Assembly: GCA_964247055.1 (NCBI GenBank)
Contig: OZ176051.1
Location: 3,534,001 to 3,598,000 of the forward strand
Direction of reading: 5' to 3'
DNA from: Paragordius varius
Lineage: Eukaryota; Nematomorpha
DNA: 64,000 nt
Of this stretch, positions 25,145 to 37,200 are shown in pieces; position 1 is the first letter of the stretch; each line of letters starts with the position of its first letter. The notes under the pieces were generated by a model that was not told the origin of the DNA, made no database searches, and saw only the letters and a program-made list of their open reading frames with translations. The position numbers and the translations under genes were made by a program.

Positions 25145-25620
25145 GATTACATTTCAAACCGGTGACAATCATTAGTGCATTCATAATCGATCAAACCCAA
25201 CACAAATTAGTTGTTATAATTTATACTTGGACAAAAGTGTCAAAATTATATCATTCACAAATATTATTTTTTAGCAAAATAATTCACTTAACCTGGAGTA
25301 AAGTCTCACGTTTAATTAATTGATGCAAGATGCGTAAAAAAATCATTTATACCAAGGTTTCTAATAAATAATAATAAATTATTATTTTTTAAAAAATTGG
25401 ATAGGTATATACAATATAAATAATATTTATGATGTAAGAAATCTGGTAACGCCCCCTCCCCCCTCCCATAAATAAGTGTCAATGATATAATGAAAACCGT
25501 TGGTGTATTTATTAATAGCTAAAAATTATTATAGTCTGAAAAAATGAAGTTAAAGTGTGCATCAATTATTCAGTTAAAATGATAAAAAGAATGTGAGGGT
25601 GGAAAAAAAATTTATCACAC
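25145..25620 (+). repeat. Repeat R
   Basis: The first ~200 bases are in the duplicated block. The rest (ATACCAAGG, AATTGGATAGGTAT, AAGAAATCTGG, GTGTCAATGATAT) is matched with divergence at 30690-31050. It precedes a LINE relic. Confidence 0.55.
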
Positions 25621-26330
25621 CATAAAATAATTATGATTCCAATATATAAAAAAGGTCCAGTAAAAAATTGTAAAAATCACAGAATTATATCGCTCATACC
25701 CTACATAAGGGTAATACTTCTCATAATAATCCAAGTGAGAATAGATTGATACAATTACTCCATATCTTATAAATAGGCTGGTTTTATGACAGAACAGAAC
25801 AACATAACTTACTCGGAGCAAATGTTTCCATAAATGGCATCTCTACAACGGACATTACGAGGAGAGTTGTAATGGCAAAAAATGCTACAATCAAGCTCAA
25901 ATCCATTCTTAAAAACAAGAAGATTTCCCACCATCAAGCGTTTAATAGAGACAATATATCCAGTAAATAGTTGTGAATCCTGAACCCTCATAAAAATCGA
26001 TTGCAACAAAATAAAAGCTTTTGAATAATTATAGGTAGGTATTTTTGGTGGACAATGGGAACTTAAACTAAATAATAATAAAATACTAGGGTATATTAAA
26101 CCCAAAAAGGACCTCTAAAAAAATTTATATCTTGAAACTCAGATTTTTCGGCCATGTAATGAGAGCAGAAGACCATAATAGGCCCAGTAGAAAAGGCTAG
26201 ACGTAAAAGCCTAAGTTATAAGATCAGATTAAAAAAATTACCGCACATTCAATCCAACTCGCACAATTATGTATAAACAGAACGATATGGTCTTAGCTAA
26301 CTGCCCTTTATTTCCAAACTAAATATTCTC
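25621..26330 (+). pseudogene. Decayed RTE-like LINE relic
   Basis: Short in-frame islands on the plus strand match the intact LINE at 4483. PIYKKG followed by IISLI at 25635-25700 is the early reverse-transcriptase block; LKLRFFGHVMRAED near 26130-26170 is the C-terminal block. The frame is broken many times and most of the reverse transcriptase core is deleted, so this is an old copy. Confidence 0.65.
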
Positions 26331-26391
26331 CTCATCCAACTAATGTTATAATTTATGTCAATCATAAAATTTTTGATTATTAAAAGCGGTT

Positions 26392-26573
26392 ACAGTCATT
26401 AGTGCATTGATAATGGTTCAGCCCAACCCTAGGGCATTCGTTTTATAAATTGACTGATATTACATTATATTAAATTCGCAAGATCCAAAACTAAAAAAAG
26501 CAGGATTATAATATAAGTGGAAAGAGAAAAAAATTTACTCGCTTTGATATCAACCCTTCTTTAGTTTGTTTTT
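26392..26573 (+). repeat. Repeat R, left half of a split copy
   Basis: ACAGTCATTAGTGCATTGAT resembles ACAATCATTAGTGCATTCAT of R. The copy stops at the TIR element starting near 26581 and resumes at about 30640. Confidence 0.5.
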
Positions 26574-27428
26574 AGACAATGGGTGGGGTGATAAAAAAGT
26601 CGCACTTGACTAAGTCAAGCGTGGCAAGTTGAGCAAGTTTACTTAAGCCAGCAAGTCCACACTTGAAGATCGGTGATAAAAAAACACTTAAGTCAAGTCT
26701 TTTGCTTATGAATGTAACATTTTTTTGCCACCGATTCGAATTTTACAGAAATTATTTTGATCATTTTCAGCCAAAATTTATGAAAAAGCACAAAAAGATA
26801 AACAATCAATACAATATGCATTTATTGACGTTTTTCAAACTCACTGGCACGTATCTTATTTAATATTATAAAAAATTTTAAATATTGAGCCTATAATTTT
26901 TAGATTGATGAAACCATTCGCCCTTAAAAAACTTTACATTTCTTTATCACAATACATTTTGTTTGGTCTGCAAATATAATGGGAAGATGTTTATACAATA
27001 TAGCATAATTATTTTTAATTGATTATAAACATTACATTCGAAATAAATTTATGATGAAATAAATTCTTTACATTGGTTGATAGTGAAGTAACCTTTTGAT
27101 TTTAATAAGCGAAGATTTGAAATATTACAAGATTAATATTTAATTATTAATTTTAAGAAATTTTCAAGAATCCAATTTTTTTTGCGGTCACAGAATTGAT
27201 ATATTTAGCATATTTTTATATGCCATGTTTATAAATATTAGCAGAGTCTATCAAATTTATCCTCTTTTGTATCCACCCAATGAATAGATTAATTAGCCAA
27301 AATTTATCAAATTAACAATTTATAGCATTAACAGGTTTGAATTACATATAAAACCTAAATTTTATATATAAATCGTTTCCAAAATAAATTTTTCCATATT
27401 TTTAAATCTGTCAAGTGTGCCCTACACC

Positions 27429-30400
27429 TAGGGTTGTGCATTTGACTGCTTTTTGAAAAAAGTCCGGTCAGACCCAGTCAGAGCATGGTCATGACCACTT
27501 TTTACTTAAGTAAATCTCATGCGATATTGGATTGTGAAAATGTTCGAACGACAATTGCGTTTTACTAATAATGTCATGCTTTTTTCTCAAAAGTCATTTT
27601 TTTGATATCAATTATTTACAAATATTTTCAATCAAATTTAATCTAGAGTATTGTTTTCAAATAAATATTCCACATGTTTGTGGCCTTCTAAATCTTCAAA
27701 TAAACTCTTAATACTGAATATTTCAAATAAAATTTTACCGAGTTTGTTTTAAACTTTCTTTCATCATTGTAATATCCAATTATAAATTTTTTATTTTATT
27801 GGTTTATTTATATGAAATAACTAGCGTAAATCTCGTGCTGCTACGCAGCCCGTGGAAGTCCTTCGGACTTCTGGGAGGAAGGGGGGGGGAATGGCATTTT
27901 AGGGGGGTAGCGGGTAAAAAGTGGGACTAAATTAAAAAAGCGAGACGACTATGTTTGGCGCAATCGAAAAAAAGTAAACAAAAATCATATTTGAAATTGA
28001 ATGGTCCAACACGTTCTCCGGGAAATTGTCTCAACCCGTTTTTCACACATGGTGGGCCCGAACTGGGCACTCAATTCCCAAAAAGGGCGAAGCTATTGTT
28101 GGGGCATTCATTAATGATTAAATTTTTTCGATGTTTGGATTTGAATGGCTCCACCGGTTTTCCGGAAACAGATCACAAAGTTACATGAGAAATCAGTTTT
28201 TAGCGGGTAGCTCCTTACCCAGCAGCTATCATCAAAGAAACGCTTGACTAAAATTTTTGCCTTTTAACAGGCAATACAAAAAACCTTCTCGAATTTTTAG
28301 AGTATCATACCTTGGGCAAAAAAATACAATCAAAAAATTATTTTTGCGGACTTTGTTTGTTTTTTTAAAAAAATGGCATTTTACTGGGGTAGCGGGTAAA
28401 AAGAGGGCCTAAATCAAAAAAGTGAGTCTCAGCGCGATCAAAAATAAGTAAACAAAAATCATATTTGAAATTGAATGGTCCAACACGTTCTCCAAAAAAT
28501 TGACTCAACCCATTTTTCACACGGGGTGGGCCCGAACTGGGGACCTAATTCCAAAAAAGGGCGAAGCTATTGTCGGGGCATTCATTAATGATTATATTTT
28601 TTCGATGTTTGGATTTGAATCGGTTCACCGGTTTTCCGGAAACAGATCACAAAGTTACATGAGAAATCAGTTTTTAGCGGGTAGCTCCTTAGCCAGCAGC
28701 TATCATCAATGAAACGCATGACTAAAATTTTTGCCTTCTAACAGGGAATACGTGGAATATAGAATTTTTACGGTCTCATACCTAGGGCGAAAAATAGATT
28801 TAAAAAATTATTTTTGTGGACTTTGATTTTTGAAAAAAATGGCATTTTACGGGGGTAGCGGGTAAAAAGAGGGCCTATATAAAAAGTGACTCGACTATGT
28901 TCGGCGCGATCAAAAATAAGTAAACAAAAATCATATTTGAAATTGAATGGTCCAACACGTTCCTCGGAAAATTGTCTCAACCCGTTTTTCACAGGGGTGG
29001 GCCCGAACTGGGGACCTAATTCCAAAAAAGGGCGAAGCTATTGTCGGGGTATTCATTAATGATTAAATTTTTTCGATGTTTGGATTTTAATGGCCCCACC
29101 AGTTTTCCGGAAACAGATCAAAGTTACATGAGAAATCAGTTTTTAGCGGGTAGCTCCTTACCCAGCAGCTATCATCAAAGAAACGCTTGACTAAAATTTT
29201 TGCCTTTTAACAGGCAATACGAAAAAACCTTCTCGAATTTTTAGAGTCTCATACCTTGGGCAAAAAAATACAATCAAAAAATTATTTTTGTGGACTGTTT
29301 GTTTTTTTAAAAAAATGGCATTTTACTGGGGTAGCGGGTAAAAAGAGGGCCTAAATCAAAAAAGTGAGTCGACTATGTTCAGCGCGATCAAAAATAAGTA
29401 AACAAAAATCATATTTGAAATTGAATGGTCCAACACGTTCTCCAAAAATATGACTCAACCCATTTTTCACACGGGATGGGCCCGAACTGGGAACCTAATT
29501 CCAAAAAAGGGCGAAGCTATTGTCGGGCCATTCATTAATGATTATATTTTTCGATGTTTGGATTTGAATCGGTTCACCGGTTTTCCGGAAACAGATCACA
29601 AAGTTACATGAGAAATCAGTTTTTAGCGGGTAGCTCCTTACCCAGCAGCTATCATCAAAGAAACGCATGACTAAAATTCTTGCCTTTTAACAGGGAATAC
29701 GTGGAATCCATATAGAATTTACGGTCTAATACCTAGGGCGAAAAATAGATTTAAAAAATTATTTTTGTGGACTTTTTTTTAGAAAAAAATGGCATTTTTG
29801 GGGGGGACCGGGTAAAAAGAGGGCCTAAATCAAAAAAGTGACTCGACTATGTTTGGCGCAATCGAAAATAAGTAAACAAAAATTATATTTGAAATTGAAT
29901 GGTCCAACACGTTCTCCGGAAAATTGTCTCAAAGACACGATTTTTGTGGACTTATGTTTTCAAAAAAAACCCGTATTTCACACGGGGTGGGCCTGAACTG
30001 GGAACCTATTTGAAAAAAAAGGCGAAGCTATTGTCGGGGCATTCATTAATGATTATAATTTTTCGAAGTTTGGATTTGAATGGGTCTACCGGTTTTCCGG
30101 AAACAGATCACAAAGCCAGCATTTTTCATTTTTATAAATATATAGATTGCATATTTGCAAAGTGCTTGATGTGTTTTATTTTTCGAAATAACCTATTAGG
30201 CTTAAATGCTAATGTTCTAACGATGCATGTTTAACAATTTTATATTGTTAAATAAGCATATTTAAATATTTAATTTATAGTTTTTTTAAAAATATATTAA
30301 AAACAATAAAATCTTACTATTTTTGTTCCAATAAAATTTACCAACAATTTTTTTAAAAGAACAGCTGTTTTTTTAAATGACCGTGGTCAAAGAATAAATA

Positions 30401-30449
30401 GTCACTGACCTGGTCATGACCGGGTCATGACTTGGTCGGCACAACCCTA
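27429..30449. mobile_element. hAT-type non-autonomous element with 8-bp target duplication
   Basis: The ends are TAGGGTTGTGC and its perfect inverse GCACAACCCTA, flanked by the 8-bp direct repeat CCTACACC at 27421-27428 and 30450-30457. An 8-bp duplication is the mark of the hAT superfamily. The part outside the inner Helitron has no coding sequence. A second, uninterrupted piece of the same family is at 2832. Confidence 0.85.
27821..30146 (-). mobile_element. Non-autonomous Helitron, both ends defined, ~475-bp internal tandem array
   Basis: On the minus strand it starts TC (30146-30145, TCTATATATTTATAAAAATG) and ends CTAG (27824-27821). The hairpin GCTGC-GTA-GCAGC lies 12 bases before the end, with a second palindrome GAAGTCC/GGACTTC upstream. 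It sits exactly between A and T of the target, as shown by the empty site at 3232/3233. The block TTTTCCGGAAACAGATCA recurs at about 28158, 28634, 29107, 29580 and 30093, giving spacings near 475 and a final one near 513. No Rep/helicase is encoded. Open frames at 27955, 28500, 28768 and 29899 are phases of the array. Confidence 0.9.
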
Positions 30450-30639
30450 CCTACACCACACTTGCAAAATCTTTAAGTATTACTTGATCATATGATTTTT
30501 GTCACCTCTTTATCAAGTTTTCTTGCGTGACTTAAGTCATGTAATGTTAAATTTTTTTATCACATGAAGGCAAGCCATGACTTGAAAACTTGTAAGTCAA
30601 GTCAAAAAATTTTTTATCACCCGACCCAATATCTTTATA

Positions 30640-31100
30640 GATAAAACTAGTATATTTAATCAGGACAAAACTGTTACTCATTCATATATATTTTTTTGAA
30701 ACTCATTCACTCAACCTACGTTAAATTAATTGATTCAGGAAGCATAAAAAATCATTCATACCAAGGTATTAAATAAATAATAATTTATTATTTTGTAAAA
30801 AAATTGGATAGGTATTATATATTATAATATATATATGAGTAAAAAGAAATCTGGTTTAAAACCCCCATAAAATATAACCAAAGTGTTGTCAATGATATTA
30901 TGTGAACCGTTGCGCGTAATTTAAAGTGTGTATTCTTAATAAACTAAAAATTATTATTAGGCTAAAAAAATGAAATTAAAAAAGTTTGAATCAGTTAAAA
31001 CTCGCATAAAATTACATTTAGTTTAACATTGTAAAAGGAATGTGTTAGGGTATAAAAAAAGTACACACACCAAATAATTCAAGAGGTATAAAATAAATAA
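30640..31100 (+). repeat. Repeat R, right half of the split copy
   Basis: It continues R with CTCATTCACTCAACCT, AATTAATTGATTCAGG, AAAAAATCATTCATACCAAG and ATTGGATAGGTAT, diverged from the 25145 copy. Together with 26392-26573 it frames the nested stack. Confidence 0.55.
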
Positions 31101-31275
31101 TAATCCCCAATTAGCATACACTTATAAATGATAAAGTTTAAGGTTGTGTTGAATTTAAAAATAATTAATAACCAATTGTTAGTAAATTCTCCCATATATA
31201 TGTAGTAAATACATAATCCATACACTGAAAAATATAGCTGCTTTTGTGGGGAAAAAAATCAAATACATTTTTTGC

Positions 31276-34200
31276 CTAAGGAGAAATTATGGACGATGAT
31301 GGCGAAGATTGATTTTGGGCAAAAATATCCACGTAATTCCTTCCTACAAATAATTTTTTTTTAGACGCCAAAAATTAATAAATTCATAAAGGAATTTTAA
31401 AAATACCTTTGCGTGGTCCAGTTACCGGATTATTCCCCATTGTGGGTCCCAAAGTAAATGAAGACCCTATATTGGCCGATCTAAAAAATTATAAAATTAA
31501 AAAAAGCTTAAATATTTAATTTCAATTGATAACACAGTAAAATAAAAATTATAAAGACAAAACAATAAATTAAAATAAGGATATCATATTTTCTATATAA
31601 CCTATATGGTTAGAAATAAAATAATAAGCGTATTACCAATTCACATCTATATTCATTATTTCGCAACCCAAAACGAGAGGTATTTAAAACAAGCTATAAG
31701 AAAATGATTTTCTTTGTATATAAAAAATATTTGCTCTTTCTCCTACTCTACTGTTTTGTGTTTTTCGTTTTCAACTACTACTAACCCAAAAACTACGAAA
31801 GTTGATTACTTGCTATTATTCATTTGATAATTCTCATTCGATTGATTAGTATCATTGTAATTGTAAGGTGATTGTTGTGCCATATTATTGGTAAAATTTG
31901 TCGGGGTTGAATAAATCATCATGGGAGGAACAACGTGATTCCCCCCCAACTGCATATCCGAAGGCGGCGGGCCAATACATTCATCCTCGGGTGTAGTTCC
32001 GTCAGAATTTTCCCACCTCTTTTTTTCAGCATTCCATACAATCTAACGATAGGCAATGAAATTTTTTTTGGATAACACAAACGGTAAAGCTCAAAATAAT
32101 AATAATAATGATCATTAAACGTTAAAACTAATATTTAATTTTATGAAAAAAAAACAATTTTTAAATCTTTGATTTTTCTATATATCCGGAATCATTATAG
32201 TGAAATATATAGAATAGGTTTCCAATTTACACATCGATCCCTTATTCTCAACCCAAAATGATAGATAGATTATATTTAAACCAACGTTAAAATGGCTGTC
32301 TCTATTTACAAAAAGTCTTTTTCTATTTATGTTTTTTTCTATATAATCTAAATTATTACTGTAATGAAAAATAAAAAAAATTTCTATTAAGTTAAATAAT
32401 AAAACTTGCATTTTACTATCACATAATTAGAATTATATTATATTATTTCTTTCCGAGATGACCATAAATTAAGTCTTTTTAGTTATATGGAAAAAATTCT
32501 TTTAATAGGCCTGAATTGTAACTTATTTGACAAAAACAGTGAAAAAGTAAAGTAGGACATACTGTTTTTTTCGAATCATCTGGGAGAATCATTTCGTTTG
32601 GACCCTTGGGAAGGATTTTATTAATGATCCCACCAAACCATCGGCCTCCACTATTTTGCGTTGTTTTTGCATTCGTGCTACCGTTCACATTTTTGGTTTT
32701 TGACTATGGAGAATAAATGTTAAAATTTGTATAAAAAAATTTAAAAAAAAATTTAATCAGAATTTAGAGATTTGGTTTTATACCAAGGATCTTTAAAATC
32801 ATAAAATGAAACATTTGATTGTAAAAATAGTATTGAGTTATGCCAATTTGTTAACATGCCAAGCCTACAAATTATAAACCACTGACTACCCTAATCAAAA
32901 AGTATTTTACAAAAAATTTTACTTTATTTTGTTGTGATATAGACTCTTCAGAGGCCATTTGATCATAATAGGAGGATGAGTTATTGAGCTTAGAAGTTTG
33001 TGGCATTTGTTGATAAGATTTTTCATTTGATATGTTTGCAACATTGTTGGGATAATAGGATGATGTATTAGGCGCCATAGATTTAGCAAATGCATTAGTG
33101 ATACCTGCGTTATTTGCGTTGAAGTTTTGGTTATTTTGGGGTGACTGTGTTACATTTATGAAAGGTTGGTTTTGTGAAGGTAGCGAAGCCGCAAATTGAA
33201 AGGGATGACCATTGCTTAAATTGCTGTAATTTGGATAAGATGATTGTTGTTTGTTGGAACTGACATTTGGTAACATTTGCGGCGATTCTTGATTAATGTT
33301 AAATGGCACATTACTATTTGCTAAAGCAGGAGAAGCTATAATATTTTGCTGTGATGTTAGTCCAGAAGACTCTTTACCCATCAAATGACTAGATTTTTGA
33401 GGCATATTGGATGTTAATGTTGCGACCGTTGAAGAGTTGTTAAAATTAGCACCAGGAACACTACCTTTAAAATCCATGAGAGATATCATGGGAATTTGAG
33501 GCGAAACTAAAGTCATTTCATGGTTTCCCGCTGTATTTAATGTAGTATTATCTGGATCATTTATTGCTTGTGGCGTAAAAAATTTATCATTATTACTGCT
33601 TTGTGATTGCTGGAATTGGAATAGTAAATTAGTTTTTTTTTAATTTTAAATGAATTATATTTATATATTAAAATAATGAGTAGTACTTGATAGTAAGTGT
33701 TGGTTTGTCTATCAGTATTTTGATTAACTTTGTTGATAATTGTATCTATCTGCATTTTTTGAAATTGAGTCTCAATATTTCCAATCTCTGCAAAATTAAA
33801 TAAACATTTTGGATAAAAATCATTAGTTATTGATAAAAACTCGAAATTCCTAACCAATCATTATATATAAATATCATGAGTAAAGTTAACTATTAGGGGC
33901 CACTGAATTATTAGAAGTGTCATTTATTTTCGAATTCTTAAGGCCAAACGGAAATAATGGAACAGATTTAATGTTTAATGGCATTTCTGATTCTGATTGC
34001 TTATTTAACGTGTTATCGCTAGTTTCAGAAAACTTGCGCTGCTGTACAGATTGTGAATTTAAAATTTCCGTTTGATTATCGGAGCCATGTTCAAAGTATA
34101 ATGCATTTCTCCACTTTTTCTAAATTAGATAAACATAAAAAGTTACTTAAAAAACTCATAAAATTTAGATAATTTTTCGAATAAAACAAAAATAACCCAA

Positions 34201-37200
34201 TCAGTTTGAAAATGTTTAGTTAATTCATTCAACCAAATCGGATTGTTGGAACCAGACCACCAAGCCTTATAAGAATTTTCGGGACAGCCTTGGTATTGTT
34301 GCGGCGATGCATTCATGTGACTTAAAGGAGATAGTGTGTGAAAGGCACCTTCCATTAACCATTTAAGAGATGAAGCAATCTAGAAAAATGAAAAATAATA
34401 ATGTAAAATTTTTATTAAAAATCAATGTGTTTAATACCATTATACCTCAAAGAGATTGAAGATAAAGGTTGATTTGTAACTCATGGGTTGTTGGAGAATG
34501 GCTTTTGCAACAATTTCCAAATATTTATAAGCCTATATATATATATATATATATTTGAATGATAAGTTTAAAACTATTTTTTTTTCAAAAACTATTGTAT
34601 ATATAACAGTTGTTAAAATCCGTAAGATAACGATAAAGGAAAATTAAATAGAATTAAATGAAAGTATAAATAGAAATTATAAATGATATGTGAAGCCCTT
34701 CGTCAATAGTAATCGTACTAGTTTCGTGCTTATTAGTACTCATCAGTACGACACAACTATTAGACTTGGGGTTTTCACATATCGATTTTGTATATATATC
34801 CAACTTTGCAATTTTGGTATAAATGCAGTTTAATTTTCAGTTTATTTTCAAATTTACAGTTTTCATAAATTCCATTAAATTTAGATTTTTATAACCAACT
34901 GCATTTATACCAAAATTGCAAAGTTGGATATACATACGAAATCGATATGTGAAAACCTCAAGTCAAATAGTTGTGTCGTACTGATGAGTGCTAAAAAGGA
35001 AACTAGTCTGCGATTACTATTGACGAAGGGTTTCACATATCGTTCATAATTTCTATTTATAGTTTCATTTAATTCTATTTAATTATCCATCATCGGTATA
35101 ATACGGATTTTAACAACTGTTACTATATTGTATATATTTTGTTAATCTCAGATACGGAATACTTACTTCATTCACCAATCCCATATCAAGCAAGAGTGTC
35201 AGGTAATAAAATTTATAAGGCTGAAACGTTGGAAAATATAATCCTGGTACAATTTGTTTTGCATTAATTATATCTTGTATGGCAGGAGGGGTGGAAACTA
35301 CTTCCAATTGTACAACATATTCCCAAAGTTCCGTAATGTAAATAGCATCCAAACAACAAAATTTACTGAATTGATCTCTGAAAAAGATCCAAAACATAAG
35401 TTAAAGCATTACGTTTTGAAAGCTAATTTATGCAATTACGGTAAGAATTGGAAATGAAAAGTAAAAATAGAAAAGACAAATCTGATTTTATAATGACAGC
35501 CAAACTGTTTTATAACTATAAATTTTTTCTATAATATATAACCCAATGATTACAATTAGGATTTAAATTATTAAGTTACTAATTTACATATCCATTCATT
35601 ATAATACAACGCAAAACGATAGGTTAGATAAAAAATCAAGGTTTAAAAATACGGTGGTTGTCTCAATAAAAAATTTTAGTTTTTCGTTTTTACAGTCTTT
35701 ATTTTCACATACATGTAATTTACCCTTTGTTGGAAGTGATTAATGTGTACAATCCTTTGGGATCATTATAGGTGCTTAGTGGGATTTGAGCAATAATGTA
35801 ACAAAAATGGGAAGCATTCAAGTCACCAGCTTGAGCTGCGATAATAAAAGAAGGGACAAATATAATTTAGCCAGCCATTTAAACTATTTTTACAAAAAAA
35901 CTGTTTTAAACAAAATAAATCCAGTTCCAGTTCCAAAGCTTAATTTTTACCTATATAAAAATATAAAATAACTGTCAATATTTTTTGTAAGCTTTAAAAT
36001 GAAAAATATACTTGGCAAATATATACCATTTACAGTTCAATTTCACCCTTAAACAATTTAAATTCACCCTTGAATTCAAATTCACCCTTGAACAATTCAA
36101 ATTCACCTTCGAACAATTCGAATTCACCCTCAAATAAAATATATGTTTTTTAAGATTAAAAAACACCTATATTTTATATATTTTTTTAAAAATAAAAATT
36201 TTGTTTTAAATTAAAATAATATTGAAAAAATAATAAACTAGACCAAAAACATATATTTCATATTAATAATGAGTTATATTAGTTCTAAAACACATACAGT
36301 CATATATGTTTAGAATTGTCAGATATACGTTTTTAATTGATTTTAATTTGTTTTTAATTGTTTACAATAAATAAGCTATTATTATTTTAATGCTTAAAAA
36401 TGCGCATGTTGAAAGTTGACATATATAACATTAAAACAATTAAAAACAAATTATAATCATTTATAAACGAATTTCTGCCAATTCTAAATATACATGACTG
36501 TAATTTATTTTTAGGGTGAATTTGAATTGTTCAAGTGTGAATTTGAACTGTAAATGGTATATTAATAACAGGCAAAAATGCACGTATATAAATTTTTTGT
36601 TTTTAAAACGAGTCCAAAAGGATTTAATAAATCCAATCCTGATTTTCTTTAATAATCAATTTTATCCCTCATAAAAAATATTTGTAAGTAGTACCTAAAG
36701 CACTTCCCAAAACCTCAATATTTTTGCGCTGTTTAACGGAATTATTTGTGGGATTGGCTAACATCATGGCTAAATGTCCATACCATTCTGGTAAACCATC
36801 ATCCGTTAAATGGGTAAGCGTTGTGCTAGGTGTTAATTGAACACGCTAAAACAAAACAAAAAAGAAAAGAATAAAATTTAAATTAAAAACCAATTTTTTT
36901 TCCACGTAACTTTCATATTTTGTCACAGGGTATATTTTAAAAGTATTAGTAATGAATAGATAATATACAAAGGTGATACATAAAATACAGCAAACCCTTT
37001 TTTGTCGGGTACAAGGGATAGTGTAAAACAAAAATATCAGATTTTTAAATTCATATTTTATCAACCATTATTGGTGGGCATATAAATCTGAAAAAAAGCT
37101 TTTTGTAAAGGTCTTGCCAATAAAATAAGAGGAATTAATGAAAACAGTTATTAGACAGAATGTATAAATTTTATTTTATTTTAATAATTTATTAAATAAA

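Larger units (their letters stand above)
20866..25347. repeat. Direct duplicate, right copy (identical to 1-4482)
   Basis: This is the partner of the left copy at an offset of 20,865. It begins in troponin I intron 5, although the true left edge of the duplication may be further back because the left partner runs off the window. It ends inside repeat R, which here continues with ATACCAAGG as in the independent R copy at 30750, so this side looks like the original, uninterrupted arrangement. Confidence 0.97.
26581..30628. mobile_element. TIR element (GGGTGGGGTGATAAAAAA ends), host of a nested insertion
   Basis: The left end GGGTGGGGTGATAAAAAA is matched inverted by TTTTTTATCACCCGACCC at 30611-30628. 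The inverted similarity continues inward in places (CAAGTCATGGCTTGCC type sequence, AAGTGTGG). Another left end of this family lies at 47738. No transposase remains. It was inserted into repeat R and later received the element at 27429-30449. Confidence 0.7.

Noticed and set aside
27955-30234. Open frames at 27955, 28500, 28768 and 29899 as a protein repeat family
   Set aside because: Their similarity follows the DNA repeat on both strands, as expected for array DNA and not for coding sequence.
32872-33516. A 214-residue single-exon Gln/Asn-rich protein
   Set aside because: It is exon 24 of Sec16 read into the following intron; the frame continues upstream to 33609 and a GTAAAA donor lies at 32922.
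36036-36135. CRISPR-like array of ~23-bp repeats
   Set aside because: The units are contiguous without spacers and belong to the ends of an inverted-repeat element in an animal genome.
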